Part shown: positions 1 to 15,211 of the stretch, one piece after another
Position numbering within the stretch: position 1 is the first letter of the stretch
Layout: the number at the start of each line of letters is the position of its first letter
Assembly (NCBI GenBank): GCA_039111635.1
Contig: JBCAQO010000001.1
Coordinates: 496,001-560,000 of the forward strand
DNA length: 64,000 nt
From: Heterobasidion occidentale
Lineage: Eukaryota; Basidiomycota; Agaricomycetes; Russulales; Bondarzewiaceae
Direction: 5' to 3'
Notes under the pieces: model-generated
What the model saw: the letters and a program-made list of their open reading frames with translations, nothing else
What the model was told of the DNA's origin: nothing
Databases searched by the model: none
Made by a program: the position numbers and the translations under genes

Positions 1-194
1 TGGGCGAGCCCGAGGGGCGCGCGGGTAGCGGGGGTGCGTCGACGCTTAGGCTTTGGAAAGACGGCGGCGTCGATGGCGAGGACATCGCGCGCGCGCGCTC
101 GGTGTGCTCTGGCGAACCGCCTCGCGACCGGTTGTTGTTCGATCCAGCGTTCGGCTTGACGAGTTTGGTGAGGAAGTTGGGCGCCATCGCGTGA
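1..194 (+). CDS. 3' end of an unidentified protein-coding gene (partial)
   Basis: An open frame enters from the left edge (first full codon at base 3) and ends at TGA 192-194. The last residues read RLLFDPAFGLTSLVRKLGAIA, preceded by a Gly/Arg/Ser-rich stretch. The codon use is GC-rich at third positions and the frame has an amino-acid pattern typical of a real C-terminus, but only about 63 codons are visible and I do not recognise the family. It is transcribed toward the raptor gene, which is on the opposite strand, so the two would be convergent. It could also be a chance open frame in a GC-rich segment. Confidence 0.4.
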   Translation, partial: GEPEGRAGSGGASTLRLWKDGGVDGEDIARARSVCSGEPPRDRLLFDPAFGLTSLVRKLGAIA

Positions 195-742
195 GGATAG
201 TAGCTCGGGATGTCGAGCAGTGTGGAATTAGTGTGGTATCGGGTCGGTCAGTCGGCGCTCAGGAATGCGGATGCTGGAGCGCAAGAGATATGGAATAAAA
301 TAAGGGTATAGATGGCCTATCACTGGCCAACGGATCCGTCGTGAGTGTGCGGTGGAGCAGAGCAGCCGTAGATATGCGAAGCAATGAGGCTGGAATTTGA
401 TCGTGGGCGTTGAACTTCTTCTCCAACTAGGACTTGCCTCTTCGTCACCAATAGGCCAAATTGCACTCAAGTTGGCAAGGGATTTTCGATTTATGAAGAA
501 CAGAAAGGCAGTAGTACTCTGACATTAGGTGTTCTACAAGTAATGACAGCGTGCCATGAGAGATATGCGTAACTGTGCAAGGTACTAGGGTGATATATAG
601 CAATGTGGGAGATAGACGAACGGGAAAAAGAGAATATATTAGCGGGTGATAGAGCAATATTCGATACAAGTATGACAAGGCTAAACAGAACACTAAGGGG
701 ACATCAGATAATGTCAGAGGATAAACAGCGTTCGCGCGTCAA
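195..742. other. Intergenic, convergent 3' regions
   Basis: No convincing gene is seen between the left-edge partial frame and the raptor stop codon. The short frames here have no domain character. The stretch would hold the 3' untranslated regions and terminators of the two flanking genes. Confidence 0.4.
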
Positions 743-3700
743 TCAGACAAGCTTGCAACCCATGATGCGGACTGAGAAAAAACCACGCCTCGTGGTGAGC
801 CCGTGAGAGTAAAATACAAAACATAGTAACATACCGTTTCCATCGGGGGTGCCGATGCCATACAGCATCTCAGTCGGGTGGAACGCGAGAGAGTTCGAGC
901 GAGGGATGAAGGGCGATGGCCCAGAACGCGAAGGTAAGGAAGAAAGGCCCGTTGTCAGGTTTACAGTCGAGTGTATCTCCGGGCGCGCGATGGACTGTAC
1001 TGTTGTGCGCTGATATCTCCAATTGGTCTGCATCAGCGCGGAAGACCTGTACCATACCCTTGATGAGTTTCTACATGGCCAAAGATGGAGGCAAGAGGTA
1101 GTGACTTGCCCTGCAAAGACGCCCGTCTGCTCGTGCGCATCAAATGCTGAAAGCCCATTTGGGAACAGGTCCCATGAGTGAGCAGGTCTGTCGGAGCCGC
1201 GAATGTCCCACAGCTTGATCTCGCCGTTTAGACTGGCACGAAGACGTTAGCCGACAATCGTGAGGTACGTTTGGAGTTTTAAAAAAATGTTCACCTCGCC
1301 GAAATGAACTGCCCACCCAGCGTCGGATGCCATCGAACGTTCTGCACCCAGCTATTGTGCGCATTGTACGAGCGCACGACAGCTTCCTCCAGACGTCGAT
1401 CGAAGACCTTGACCACACCGTCTGCGTAGCTCGCGAGGAACATGGAAGACGTCCTGCCGTCTGACACCATGGCAGTGACTGGGCTCTCCGAGTCGGTCAT
1501 CAAGTCCTACCGCACACACTTCAGTCGGAAAAAATATTTGTAAAATCGGCTTAGCATACCATGACCTGCGACTCCGTGTGCGCGTCCCATACCCTGATGA
1601 TCCGCGAGTCTCCGCTGACGAGGAGCGAACCACCAGACTGCTTCCAGTCCACGACGACGCCGCTCCCGTGCCGGATCGGAATCACCTCGTTCAGCCCCCG
1701 GAATGCGCTGACCATCTGCACGCCCGTGTTGCTGGTCGCTGGATCGTAGTTGCGATACAAACGAATCATGCCGTCCGCTGTAAGGCACCTCTTGAGTGCA
1801 TTCATAAACGCGGGGATGGAATTGGAGGCTTACCTGTGCCGACCAGAATGATGCCGCCTACCTCCTGGTTGATGATCTTGACGGCAGTGATGCCTGCTTG
1901 TCTCGGATTGCCGTTGAAGAAGGTGCTAAGGCATTGTCGATGCGACCAATCCCAAACTCTGCACGAGACACGTGGGAAGCTGAGCCGTTGAGACATGGAA
2001 GATCGTCAATGCTCACTGTACGGTATCGGTCTCGTTCGCAACAACGAGATGAGGGTCGTATGCATGAAACGCGATAGACAGCGGTGCACCCGACACATGA
2101 AGCGTCGTCACAGGTCGATCCCATCTACGCCCGTCTGAGTGGATAAAAGCTAGATGTGAGATGGAATTTAATCTTGGAAAAAGATGTTTCTGACCAGCAA
2201 TTTCAGCGTGCGATCGAGTCTCCGGAATGATCTGCTCATTACGTTGCTGGCGCCACGCTTGGTAGTTATACTCGAAACTGCCAGGCTCATCAGCCTCCGC
2301 TTGCTGGAGATCAGAAGAAGTGATGAGCAAGGAGAAGCTCGAGGCCGAAGCACAGAGTACTCACCCGCATTTGAGGCTCTTTAAAGTACTCGCTGCACCA
2401 GTCGAAGAACCGAGACTTCAGCGGCAGAGTATCACGAACGCCGGCACCCGTCCCCAAGCCCAGATGTACAGCATTCACGCTCGACCCCACACTGTCCGAC
2501 GGACTTGTCAAGACACCACCAACCATATTCATCTGACCCATCCGCCGTCGAACCCTCAACCTCATCATGTCCTCCTCCATCAGCGCCTCCATGACGTCCG
2601 ATGGACTGAACTCCGCCTGATGCTGTAACGCGTCCTCTTTTGAATAACGAGAGGAAGACGATGGCGATACAGGCGCGCTCATCGAATAACCCTTCGTCGG
2701 CAGCCGTGTGTACGGTGAAGCATATTCAGCCAGGTTAAGGTTTGGAGAAGGGGGCCGAGAGATGTCTGGTTGCTCCAAGTGGGTTGGCGAGCGTAGTGGA
2801 TGGGTGGAGTAGGATGTCCGATGTCCATCGTCAAGCGTTGGGAAAGCGATGCCTCCCGCGAAGTTCTTAAGAATGTTGGCAAAGGACGATGTGCGCCGCA
2901 AAGTGTTAGAGACGCCGGATGAGAGGGTATTCATAGTATCGCTGCGGTTGATGCTAGGACGCGCTGATGCTGGTGATGGCGGTCGCGAGCGGCCTGCTGA
3001 TGACGTCAAAGAGGAACGGCGAGAGCGATACCCACCTAGCAATTTCGTGTCTAGTAGCAGAGGTGAACTGCTCAGAGACGTGCTATCAAGGCGAGTGAAG
3101 GGGGATTCCAGCAGAAGAGCTGTAATGTAGTCAACTACGGTTTGAGCGTGGGTCGCAACTTCAAGGTAAGGATCGACGGAAAGCTCCAAGAGGATGGTGA
3201 AGATGGTGAAGAACGAAGATAACAAGACTCGACTTTCTTGGCGCAGACCGTCGTCGTCTCCGAACGATTCCAGCCAGTCCGCTACCGCTTGACCAGTAAC
3301 GTGTTCTTCATGAAACTGTGGGTCCCCACCCACCGTCCATAGCCTGTCCTCTTCCCAGTAGATCCAAGCACAAACGACGAAGTATCCTCGCCATTCCTTC
3401 ACGAGGCAGCTGATGAGAACCAGAAGTTCCTTGCGCGCCATGGGGCTAGCGTCTTCCTTGATCGCTAGTGCCGCGCCTGTAACAACGGCAACCTCCATTC
3501 GGAAGTGTATACGCTCCTCCAGATGCAGCATCGTCCCGGATCCTCCTCCTCCCGTCTTGTTGGGATCCACGGATCCGGACGCACCCAGGAACGTACCGAG
3601 GGCATATAGCGCGGCGGTCCTGACCTCGGGCGAGTCATCCGACAAGAGAGCAATGAACTTGTCCTGCGTGCCGTTGTCGACTCCAAATTCCTTGAGTTCG

Positions 3701-6023
3701 TCATTACCGTCCCACATCTGAGCGATGCACAGCGCCGACCACTGCCGAAGTAGGAAGTCGCCCTCGTCCAGGCGCTCAAAGCAAGAATGAAAGACGCTCT
3801 CCCGCCAGCACGCGTTCTGACCAGGAGGAAAGTCGCGAGCTATAGCGGAAAGTACGAATGCACACATGGCCTTGTGCTCTGACACGTTTGGTATGGCGAC
3901 GTTCAAAGGGTCCTCCGGGGTCGCAAGCACGCTCGCAAAATACTTATAGCCTTGATTCGTATGCAAATCTTTTTGGCATGAAGGATCTACAGCAAGGATG
4001 CGCGCCCAGATGAAGATCAAAACAGGTCGCAAATCCTGACCGGCTGCCTGCAGCAATTTAGATATGTATGGAAAAATTCCGATGGCTAGTGCGAGATCGA
4101 CAGCCCAAGGGCCCAGATCGACGAACTGAGAGAGGAGAATAAGAGCTCGCATTCGATGCGGCTGCGACAGAAGAACCTGCAGAACGATCGGTAGTTGTTC
4201 TGGTGGCTTGCGTGGGACAAGATGGTGATCGTTCTTGGCGGTATTACTATGAGGTTGTGATGACTGGAGCCCACCGTTCGCAAGCCCACAGTCGGTATTA
4301 GCGTCGCCGTTGCTCTGCAAAGGTAAAGAAAGCGGACCACGCTTGGTGAGCGCTGAACCACCCCGAGATATCCATACCTCAAACGCGGTCAATTGATCGG
4401 AGAAGAACCGACTAGGAATGTAGACGTATGGCTTCTCGCCGAGAGCGTTGGACTTGTCTAGGCGAAGTGCTGGTGCTTGTGCCTGTGCCTGTCGCCGCGC
4501 ACGCATGGACGCGGTACCGCCGTTCTTGGAAACCAAGTCGGTATGCTTCAATAGCTCTGGGAGCTGCCGCAAGCAGGCGTCGACCGCGAGATCCCAAGAT
4601 GCCCATAACGGATGAGTGTTGGTTGGAGGGAGAGATGGAGATGTGTGGGGCGTGCAATGGTAGTTCTTCATGATCCGCTCTGCCAACAAAAAGTTACGGA
4701 ACAAGGAGGCGATGAGGAGATCAGACCGGTACAATCGAGTGAATACCTCGCGCGAAAATGACGTCCATGCGATAGTGTCCGTGATCGCAGTGAAAATCCA
4801 ATTTAACTCTCCCAGAGGCGTCCGCCGGTCTTTGAGATCCCCAGGGACCTGCATGACCATGTCTGCCGATACCTTATTCGGCAACTGGTTGTGCATGACA
4901 AAATAGCGAAGGGCGATATCGATAGGGGAGGTGAGACAGGAAGTGAAGACATCAGCGGGGAGTTCAGGACATGACGGAAGTTGTTCGTTGGCAGCGCAGG
5001 CTGCCAGCTGTATTGACTCTGAATACGGCGGACCGTCCATCAGACCTGCGTCACTGTTCTCCGCATCGCGTCGTTTCGCAAAGTTGTTGAAATTGAGTAA
5101 CAGATTCCCAGCTGCTGAACAGTCCCAGATATAGACGCATGGTGTTCCAAGCCAAGCCTGTACCTCTGCTAAAGAAACCGGGATATATTGAGTATAATTT
5201 CTGTTAAAGCACCATAGTTCACCGCTAGGCGTTGGTTTCGGTACGCCATGCCCATTGTAGTAAAATAGGACAGCGTCATCTTTAGCTTGTTTACGCAAGG
5301 TCGTGCAGAAGCGACGTAGATCCTCGTAAGATGGGTCTAGGATGGGCTTGTACGGAATTTTAGGGCTGAGTCCCTCGAATTGATGCTGAAGATTAGTCCC
5401 AATGACCTCCAGTGCTTTGTGAGACGGCATAGTGTGAGGGTCGACCCAGCATTCGAGTACCGCACAAGGATTTGTCTTGATGATGTCTGGAGGGTCGACA
5501 TCGATGTTGAGGCACAAAACAAGGGCGGCATGAGACGTCTTCAGCTTGCCGGGCGAGGATCTCCATTGGCTTGTGACAGGAGCCCAAGGCGGAGGGGGTG
5601 TTGGATTGCCACAAGTCAGATGGCGTTTCGCAGACCAGTGAGGGATTATGGGAATGGGATCGGAGAGGGTTGCAATTGAACCATTTCCTTGTCCATCCAT
5701 CTCCGAGCTCCCGTTTAACCTGTTGCCACGCGTCGACGTCGTATCGGAGCCGTTCACAGACTGCTGAAAGTCTCGCTCCGTGTCTGAGTCTTCGTCTGAG
5801 TGACGTCTGCCATTCTGATATCCGGAAGCCCAATCATTGGCGCCTGCTTGATTCAGTGTGAGTTCTAGCTGTGGTTCACTGCAAACGACGCACCAGAGTG
5901 TTCTCTGTAGAGTTCCTGTCGTGATTGCATATATATTTTGTCCCCACCTCGAGCTGTGAGTTTGTGTGAATCTTACGTCGAGCTGAATTCACCGGTTCGC
6001 TTACTTGGATTGCGAGTAGACAT
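743..6023 (-). CDS. KOG1: Raptor / Kog1, TORC1 scaffold subunit
   Basis: Regulatory-associated protein of TOR: the WD40 scaffold that recruits substrates to the TORC1 kinase and controls growth by nutrients. The large exon (down to about 2311) starts with the conserved raptor N-terminal caspase-like domain (HLTCGNPTPPPPW, then YYNGHGVPKPTPSGELWCFN and VYIWDCSAAGN), followed by a HEAT-repeat region (PLLELSQFVDLGPWAVDLAL-like, VRTAALYALGTFLGA) and a Ser-rich linker. Smaller exons to 743 encode WD40 repeats (IIRVWD, GVVKVFDRR, AHNSWVQNVRWHPT). The last intron is a stop-free 63 nt; the C-terminus reads LAFHPTEMLYGIGTPDG then NVRIMGCKLV. The first in-frame codon of the big exon is GTG, so I infer a 19-nt first coding exon (ATG at 6023, MSTRNP) joined over a 161-nt intron to 5843. 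The start is less certain than the identity. It is divergent from the dynactin gene. Confidence 0.93.
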
Positions 6024-6343
6024 GGAATTAGGTGCTGGACCGTCCCTTCAGACCAACTCGAATCAAGCCGAGTGTCAAGAGTCGAGTAACCGCCAGCTTT
6101 CCTTGCTTTGAGATATCGCGAACGTTATGTGCAAGGGTAGAGGGGTCGTTGTAATGAACTGGAGCCCACAGTCGGACGCGTGACTGTATCAAGTCACGCT
6201 CTCGTTCATACCAAAGCTGGCCCGCGCGGCTCCTGGCAGGACACTACAACTCAGCTGCTCGTCTCTCGACCCGTTCCTTCGCCTTCTCGCTACACGCTCA
6301 TTTTTACAATTTCTGGGCGCCAGTGTGCGCGAATCGACGCGAT
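6024..6343. promoter_or_regulatory. Shared intergenic region of the divergent raptor / dynactin pair
   Basis: About 320 bases separate the inferred raptor start (-) from the dynactin start (+), so both promoters must lie here. Pyrimidine-rich stretches occur near the dynactin start. No specific factor site was identified. Confidence 0.5.
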
Positions 6344-9300
6344 ATGGCCTCCATAGATCCCCCTGTCGGCGCGACTGTCGAGATACCTGTTGGACGCGGC
6401 GTGGTGCGGTTCTGCGGACAGACACAGTTCGCTCCAGGAAAGTGGGTCGGGGTCGAACTTGCAGAACTCAAAGGCAAGAATGACGGCAGTGTACAAGGGC
6501 AGTCCTATTTCACTTGTAAAATGGGCTACGGCGTCTTTGTTCGTCCCAGCCAGATCAAGGCTATCATCGCAGAACCGCCTGCGCCTGCGCCAATCAGTAA
6601 TGTATGTTATATTCGATTGACCTCCCCTGCTTGATCCACAACCTTCAATTTCAGCGCACACCTCCAATGACGAATCGACAACTCGCGGGCCACCAGAGAA
6701 CAGCCAGCAACAGCAACGGAGTCGCTCGCCGCCAGTCTCTACGCTCCATGCCCCCTTCTTCGCCTCGTGCGTCCAGCCCAGGAAAACCAGGAGCATCCCC
6801 TTTACCCAATCGTACTTCCAGACTGGCTCCGGCCCCCTTATCACCCACAAAGCGCGTCCCTCCAGCTGTCGCGTCGGCCAGGAAAACGGTGACAGCTGCA
6901 CGACGGTCGTCAATGCAGGAGTCCAGTCTTCGAAACGGCTCTGTAGACATTTCTCGGAAGGATGAGCCGTCTGCATCCGGGACCAACTCGGCTGCTCGCA
7001 CTATAACTGTGAAGCCGATTCCCTCCCCACCACTCCCGATGCAGTCTTCCACGCAGCAGCCATCTCCGATACTATCAACAACTCCCGAATTTCTCACCAC
7101 TTCCCCTCCCTCTCCCACAATTCCGAAACCCCCAATTCCTCCCCCTCCTGAACCTGTGAGTACAAATTCGAGTTGCGCGCCTTCATCTAACATTTGGACA
7201 GGATGACCAAGAGCTCCAAGAACTGCGCGCTAAAATCCGTGTACTAGAAGCCAAACGAGCAGATGATGCACGGCACGTCAGAGAGCTCGAGACCAAGCTC
7301 AATGAAGCCGAATCATTTGTCGCATTGAGACCGAAATTACAGGCGAAGCTTAATTCTCAACAGACCGACCTCATTGCTGCACGTCGGGAACTCGCTGACG
7401 CGCAGCAGCTATCAGAGCTGACCGAAACTCGACTGCTTGACTCCCAGGAGCAGCTTGAAATGGCCATGTTAGACAAGGAAGTGGCGGAAGAAAGGGCGGA
7501 GGCAGCGGAAGCCGAGGTGGAAGAGTTGAAGGAGAAATTGGCTGAGGTGGAGGTTGAGCTTGGAGTGCTCAAGGAGGAAGGCGGCGGAGGTGGGCTTCAG
7601 ACTCTCCGTTTTATCACCACATTCATTACATCTCCATTTGTTTCGAAGGAGGGAGCGAGGCCGGCGGGGAGGTCAATATCACGAGTTCTTTGCAATTCAT
7701 TCAGTTGGAGAAGCAAAATACTCGCTTGAAGGAAGCTCTCGTGCGGTTCGTGCTTTGGTGCATCCTCGGTCTCGCTTCTCAGGCTGATTCTTCGCAGTCT
7801 CCGTGATATCACCCAGGAGACCGAGCAAGAACAGCGCCGCAGGATTCAAGAGATGGAGAAAGACGTGATGAATGTTGAGGAACTGCATTGTCTGTCACTC
7901 ATTCTATTCCTCGATTCGGCCGCGCCTAATAAAACGTCATAGCCCAATTGGACTCTAGCCTGATCAAACTCACTAATGCCGAAACCCAGATCGAGGATCT
8001 TAAGCTGCAGCTCGACGACGCTTTGGGAGCGGAAGAGATGCTAGTACAACTGACAGAACGTAACCTCATGCTGGGCGAGGTGGGTCGCTCTGTGCATTTT
8101 TGAATTTAAAAATGTTGACCCATGAATTGCAGAAAATAGAAGAGATGCGAATCACCATCGAGGACCTCGAGGCACTCAAAGAGCTCAGCGACGAGCTCGA
8201 AGAGAACCATGTAGAGACCGAAAAGGCTATGCAAGAGGAAATCAGTCAGTCTTACATTGTCTCTCACTCTTGGCATAGTGAGCTGATAGGGTACTGGTAA
8301 CAGATGAGAAGGATGTTCAGATACGGGAGCAGCGCAGCAAGATCGAGTCACTGGAAGAAATTTGTCAGGACTTGGAGAACACGATTTCTCAGTTCAGGGA
8401 GCTCGTCATGCAGCTTCAAAGGTGAATGCTTCTTCACTGATATCCAAGCTTTGTTGCTAATGGTGCTTGGTGTCAGCGAACTGGACTCCCTACGTACTCA
8501 GACTCAGACTGTCCAGAGCGAGTATGCTGCTGCTACATCGCAGACAGCTGCTATGATGTCGTTAAACCTCAAATTGCAATCTACCGCGTCTAAGAACCAA
8601 GCCAAGAACATCGATCTGGAGATCAAGCGGATCGAGGCTAGAGAAGCGCGCGAGCTGTTATCAATTGTGCAGGTGAGCATCATGTCGTCAGTCGAATTTC
8701 ATGCCACTGACTGAATTCATGCCATCAGCCGTACTTGCCTCAAATCTACGTGGAATCGGATAGCGATGCAACCAGCTGCTACTTGTTGTTCCAGCGCATG
8801 GCTTTGAAGACCGACTTGATCAATCTTGTCACGGCTCAGATGCATGGATTGCCAGACTCCCTCAACGGCTCAGTAACGGATACTCTTGTTGGTGTTTGTG
8901 AGGTGAGGATCTGCATTTTACACCATGGCATACAGCTCTGAGCATGTCTCCTCTTTAGTTGAGGGGGGCCGTCGCCGTTCTGTCCACAATCTGCAAACGC
9001 TTCGCTGCTATACTTCGTCACTGTGACGTTGAATCCTTCCTCAATGTCGGACGCCTTTATCAAGAAATTGCGCCTTTGGAGAAAAGAATCGACATGCACA
9101 TCGACCTCCTGCGTAGAGAGGAATTCCGCGAGGTTGAATGCGTTAGTGACATCAACAAGTAATACTGCCCATCTAACCACATGTGATATGTCGCTGACTT
9201 GGTCATTCTCTTCAGGATCCAAGTTCAATTCGACCATCTTGCCGAAACATATTTCGAACATTTCGAATATGATATTGGAGAACGCGAACTCGGTTATGCG

Positions 9301-11040
9301 CTTTCACTGGATCATGACCTCGATATGTATGCGGCATCCATTGGCCTCACTAAAACCGCAGTTGAGACCGTTTTGAAGGACGAAGGTGCGTGGCATCTGA
9401 TTTGTTCTGTTTTGATTCTTCTAATTTTGACTCAAACAGATGTTGTACTTGAACTTGGAGATGCCAATGCCCAAGAAGCCTTCTTTGAGCCAATACAGAA
9501 GTCATTGGACCAGTACAAGAGTGCTAAAGCTATATCTAGGCATGGCGAAATTCCCTTTCTTTCTTGTCCGGCTCTGACGATCTTGTATGTAGAAAACTGA
9601 CCAAGAGACTTGAGGAGCTCACCGATGAGTCCTCGGCCCTCAAAGCGACAGTTGCACCTCAGCTCAAAGCGCTCAGCAACATCGTCTCAGATCTGGTCAA
9701 CTTCGGTATCCAGGTGCGCCTCTTCTTCCCTCCGAAAGTAGCGCTCTAAGATGCTGGACCCCGTAGCTTGCTCAACAAACTATGCCATACATCTACGACG
9801 CCCGTGCTTCGAAGCATTCCTTCCAGCTCTCTAAGGTTCTGTCGTTCGTCGGCGATGTTGCATCCTCTACTGTGTGGAAGAACAAGAAAGATATTTCGTC
9901 CTGCTGGGATGCTCTGCGCGATGCCATGTCTCAAGTAATCACACAAGCGAATGCGCTCTTGCCGATTACGATGGAGACCCAAAATATCATCAAGAGTACG
10001 TTACACTGTCTGACTTCTGCCGTTTCTTCCTTCTCAACTTCTTCTAGTCAATGGTGCCGCACCATGGGTTATTCGAGTTGAGGAAATCAAAGCGAACATG
10101 GCCATCAATGTCGAAGCGGAACGTAAAGTTGCTCAACTTCACGAAGAGATTCAAGGCCTCGTCCGTAACCTCAAAGCCAAGGAGCAGCAAGCGCAAGAGT
10201 CGACTGTCAAGATCGAACTTATGGAACGTCGGATGGAAACGGTCAAGAAACAGGCAGACACTATAGCCGACCTTGAGGACGAGCTTGCGAAGGCTCGAAA
10301 GCAGGAGAAGTCCTATCAGGATGCTACGGACCAGCTTCAGGCTGATTTGGACGCCTTGGAGCAAGAAAACATCAAACTTAAAGCTGCCGGTGCCAACGTC
10401 GAACGACAAGGTGCGTCTATAAGCTCTACGCGCGTGTGATGTGATGATGGATGTTGCCTTAGCGTCCGGAAACCCTGCAGTCGAGACGGAGAATATTGCC
10501 ATTGAAGGCAACCTCGAGACATCTCATCTCCTTGAACAGGTGAGTCTGACATCAGTCCTGTGCATGAGAAACTGATTCACAGCAATAATTTAGCTCGATG
10601 CCTTCCGTGGAGCCGTTCGCTTCTTACGAATGGAGAACTCATATTTGAAGGGTCAAGATCTGCTGAAGGAGATCAGCGACTTGCCTCCGCTGCCGGAGCC
10701 CGTCAGCCGCCGACCAACGCCACCTCTCGATGCATCTGGACTGTCAGATACAGACGATTCAGACTCAGAGGTACTGTCTCGTCCGGCACCGACCTTGCGC
10801 TCACTGGCCACGGAGCGTAAGGTTCTATACCGTGATGTCATCAAGTTCTCCTCGAGTCCGCGGGTAGTCGATCTGTCGGTGAATGCCCCATCTCGCGCGG
10901 ATGGGACTAGGAATGGCAAGTCCTGGATGCCGAAGAAGAAGACACCAGCATACCAAGTATGGGAACGAAAGGTGGAGGCTGAGCGGCTGAGCCGACGGGT
11001 GCAAGGGTTACTAGAACGGACAAGTGCTCTTTCTTCATGA
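6344..11040 (+). CDS. Dynactin p150Glued subunit (CAP-Gly, coiled coil)
   Basis: Largest subunit of dynactin, the activator that links cytoplasmic dynein to microtubule plus ends and cargo. The N-terminus (ATG 6344, MASIDPPVG) carries one CAP-Gly domain: [20 protein letters not shown], the signature [15 protein letters not shown] and [12 protein letters not shown] Ser/Pro-rich basic linker follows (about 6660-7190), as in p150Glued. Long heptad-rich coiled coils start near 7200 ([19 protein letters not shown]) and recur to about 10400, with a globular alpha-helical middle part between them ([20 protein letters not shown]). The C-terminus ends [20 protein letters not shown]. At least a dozen short introns interrupt the gene. 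Length and domain order match fungal NIP100/ro-3/Ssm4-type proteins. Confidence 0.9.
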
Positions 11041-11482
11041 CCTCATGTGGTAGACTGTCGTTTTTCCTCTTATTGTATACGCTATTTTAAGTATGTATAA
11101 TGTCGAATATACCCTATGGATGATTGTTATGGATGACTGATTTTCAATTTTGTCTGACCCTTGCATCATAGGAGATATTGCGCTGTGAACGAGCTCAACC
11201 AGATTCAGTATGATATCCGTGGATACTGAGCGAAGCGCCGAAGGCTGATGACCAACGGATATTTAATCGGAGACTAAACCTTAGTAAACTTTGGGGGTGG
11301 CGAGACGACTCCCCCCTTCACGCCACCGTTTCTGCCACTCTCTGCCACTGCTCTGCCACCGTTCGCCACCCGTTCGCCACAGCTACCCAGCTTAACCGGC
11401 CCATTCACATCTAAGATTCAGAAATTCCCCAAGATATTCCTCGATAGCAGCCAGCAGATCCAGAGTCTTACTTGACACTAAC
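11041..11482. other. Intergenic, with short GCCAC direct repeats upstream of the zinc-finger gene
   Basis: No gene is seen. At about 11317-11381 a cluster of short direct repeats of the form TCTGCCAC / GTTCGCCAC lies about 100 bases before the start of the zinc-finger gene. It may be regulatory or simple-sequence drift. The rest holds the dynactin 3' end and the promoter of the next gene. Confidence 0.4.
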
Positions 11483-13176
11483 ATGGTTCGCGCGCACGCA
11501 AAACAAACGGTGAGCCCGTCGGGTGCCCCAATCAAGCCTTCAGCCACCTTACATTATCCCTTCGCGATCTCCGCTAGCCTGAGGAAAAGAAAGAAACCCA
11601 GAAGAAGAAGGTACCGACTAAGAAGAAGGTCGAGACTGGTATATGGCCCTGCAAGATAAATGGCTGCAACAAGGAATTTGCTCGTGAAGCCGATCTGAAG
11701 AGACATCAGCGAACGACGAAAGTCCATTCATTACCCGGGTTGTAAGTCATGACGTTATGTCTATATACAGACAATCCTTACCTCGACCACCAGTGCTTGT
11801 CCTCAGTGCGAAGCTACGTTCACTCGGGTACTGGTACTCTGTCAAATCACATGTGTGGCCTACTAATCTTCTTGTAGACAGATGCTCTACGACGTCATCA
11901 AAAGTCACGGTAAGTTATTCATACTTTCTTGTTCACCATATTTCAATACCTCAATACCGTCCGTAGCCACAACGGTGTGGTTATCGAGCCAGACCAAGAT
12001 AAGGGCAAGGTATCAACGCGGGACGATGAAGCCGCCTCCCCTGGCTCGAAGTCGCGCAGTCGCAGCGCGAGTCCAGGTTCAAAGGGCAAAGCACAAGCAT
12101 CGGGCTCGACGTCGACCTCGCCTGGGGCAGGGCCTTCAGCTGCTGGACCTGCGGGATACTATCGACAGCAAGGCATGAACGCAGGTAAATGCATCGTTTT
12201 TTGGAGCGCGCAGGTTATTTATTAAGTCGCCAGAATTTGTAGTGTTCGTCCCGGCTCGCAACCCTGGAGAACCGATGATGAACACCAGCTATTCAACGAT
12301 CGGTCTTCCTACCTCTGCCACAAGACTAGCGCATCCTCAACCAAATTGGGTTCCACCCCCACCATGGGATGCAGGCCACCCCATGGGTCCTTACCATCAT
12401 TTACCAGGTGCACCTCCAGGGTATTACGCGCCGGCATACTACCGTCATGCCCCTGGCATGATGCCGCCCCCTCCTCACCATCCACAGAACCCTGAAATGA
12501 ATAGCCAGCCCCAAACGCCCAATGGACAAGAACCTTCACGTGATGAGCAGCGCGACAATCCCAATGAGCAAGTCGTTGATCCTGAGTTGGCCGAAGGTGG
12601 GCAGGCAGCCGGCCGCCCTTCTCAGAAGAAAACTGCACAAGCTGCTCCCGTCATTGACCCATCCCTCGACGCCGGAGGGTCAAGATCCGCACATGATGTG
12701 CCTCCGACTGGGAGTCCTCCTGTTTCGTTGGAGATTACACAGGCGGCTATGCAAGCTGTATTAGAGGCGGCGAGGCGGCAAGCTGAAATTTTAGATGCGG
12801 AGAAGGCTCAAGCAGCAGCTCGGAGTGACGCAGAGGCTGCCACCTCGCCTACAGCGGACTCAGACCATGAGATGGAGGATAATATGGAAGTTGACCGCCA
12901 TGTTGAAGGTGCTGCTGGGCCCGCTGGAGCGGAAGCAACATCCAACTCGACATCGGCGCCCAAAATGGTTGAGGGACAACCGGAGGAGACTGAACTTATA
13001 TTGAAACCTGGTATGTACCGGTTCACCCTTCGTATAGTCATTGTCAATACTGATTGTTTCTTTAGAAGATTTGCTTACTCAGGTTTGTTTCAATCATTCT
13101 CTCACATTGCACAGACCAGCCGCTAAATATCTCCTTACTCAATCAGGAGTCTCTTGCATCTCCACCCCCAGCCTGA
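11483..13176 (+). CDS. C2H2 zinc-finger protein with long disordered C-terminal region
   Basis: Predicted nuclear DNA-binding protein. After a first exon starting MVRAHAKQT and a lysine-rich stretch there are two C2H2 fingers. The first reads WPCKINGCNKEFAREADLKR with HQRTTKVH, and the second FACPQCEATFTR joined over an intron to TDALRRHQKSRH. The exon joins keep frame at every step. The rest is low-complexity: an SR/PGSK-rich segment, a Pro/His/Tyr-rich segment (about 12340-12500) and an Ala/Glu-rich coiled segment (about 12720-12830). Two small final exons give the end PEDLLTQESLASPPPA with TGA at 13174-13176. It resembles the basidiomycete two-finger regulators of unknown target; I cannot name an ortholog. 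Confidence 0.8.
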
Positions 13177-13461
13177 GTTGGCTTCTCTACTTTCCGATGT
13201 CCTTTCTACGTCTCTCTTTCCCTTGTCGCATTATTGTAATATTGTCGGGATTTTTAGCATTTGTCATTTAATTATGGAGCTACGGGTATTTGTTCATCGC
13301 CATGTTCTGTAAGGCCTGCCACGGTAGATGGACGATGGTATCACTTAGATGTATTACAAGCTGTGGAGAGCTTAATGCAGGTTGACACGCTACTGATACA
13401 TGTCTAGAGGCTTTGCTGTTGAAAGCAGAGAGATAACGAAGATCAGAAGATAGCGAAACAA

Positions 13462-15211
<1,750 letters not shown>

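Noticed and set aside
6290..6976. 228-codon frame on the minus strand
   Set aside because: Antisense to the CAP-Gly exon and linker of dynactin; no domain character.
6651..7193. 180-codon Gly-rich minus-strand frame
   Set aside because: Antisense shadow of the Ser/Pro-rich dynactin linker.
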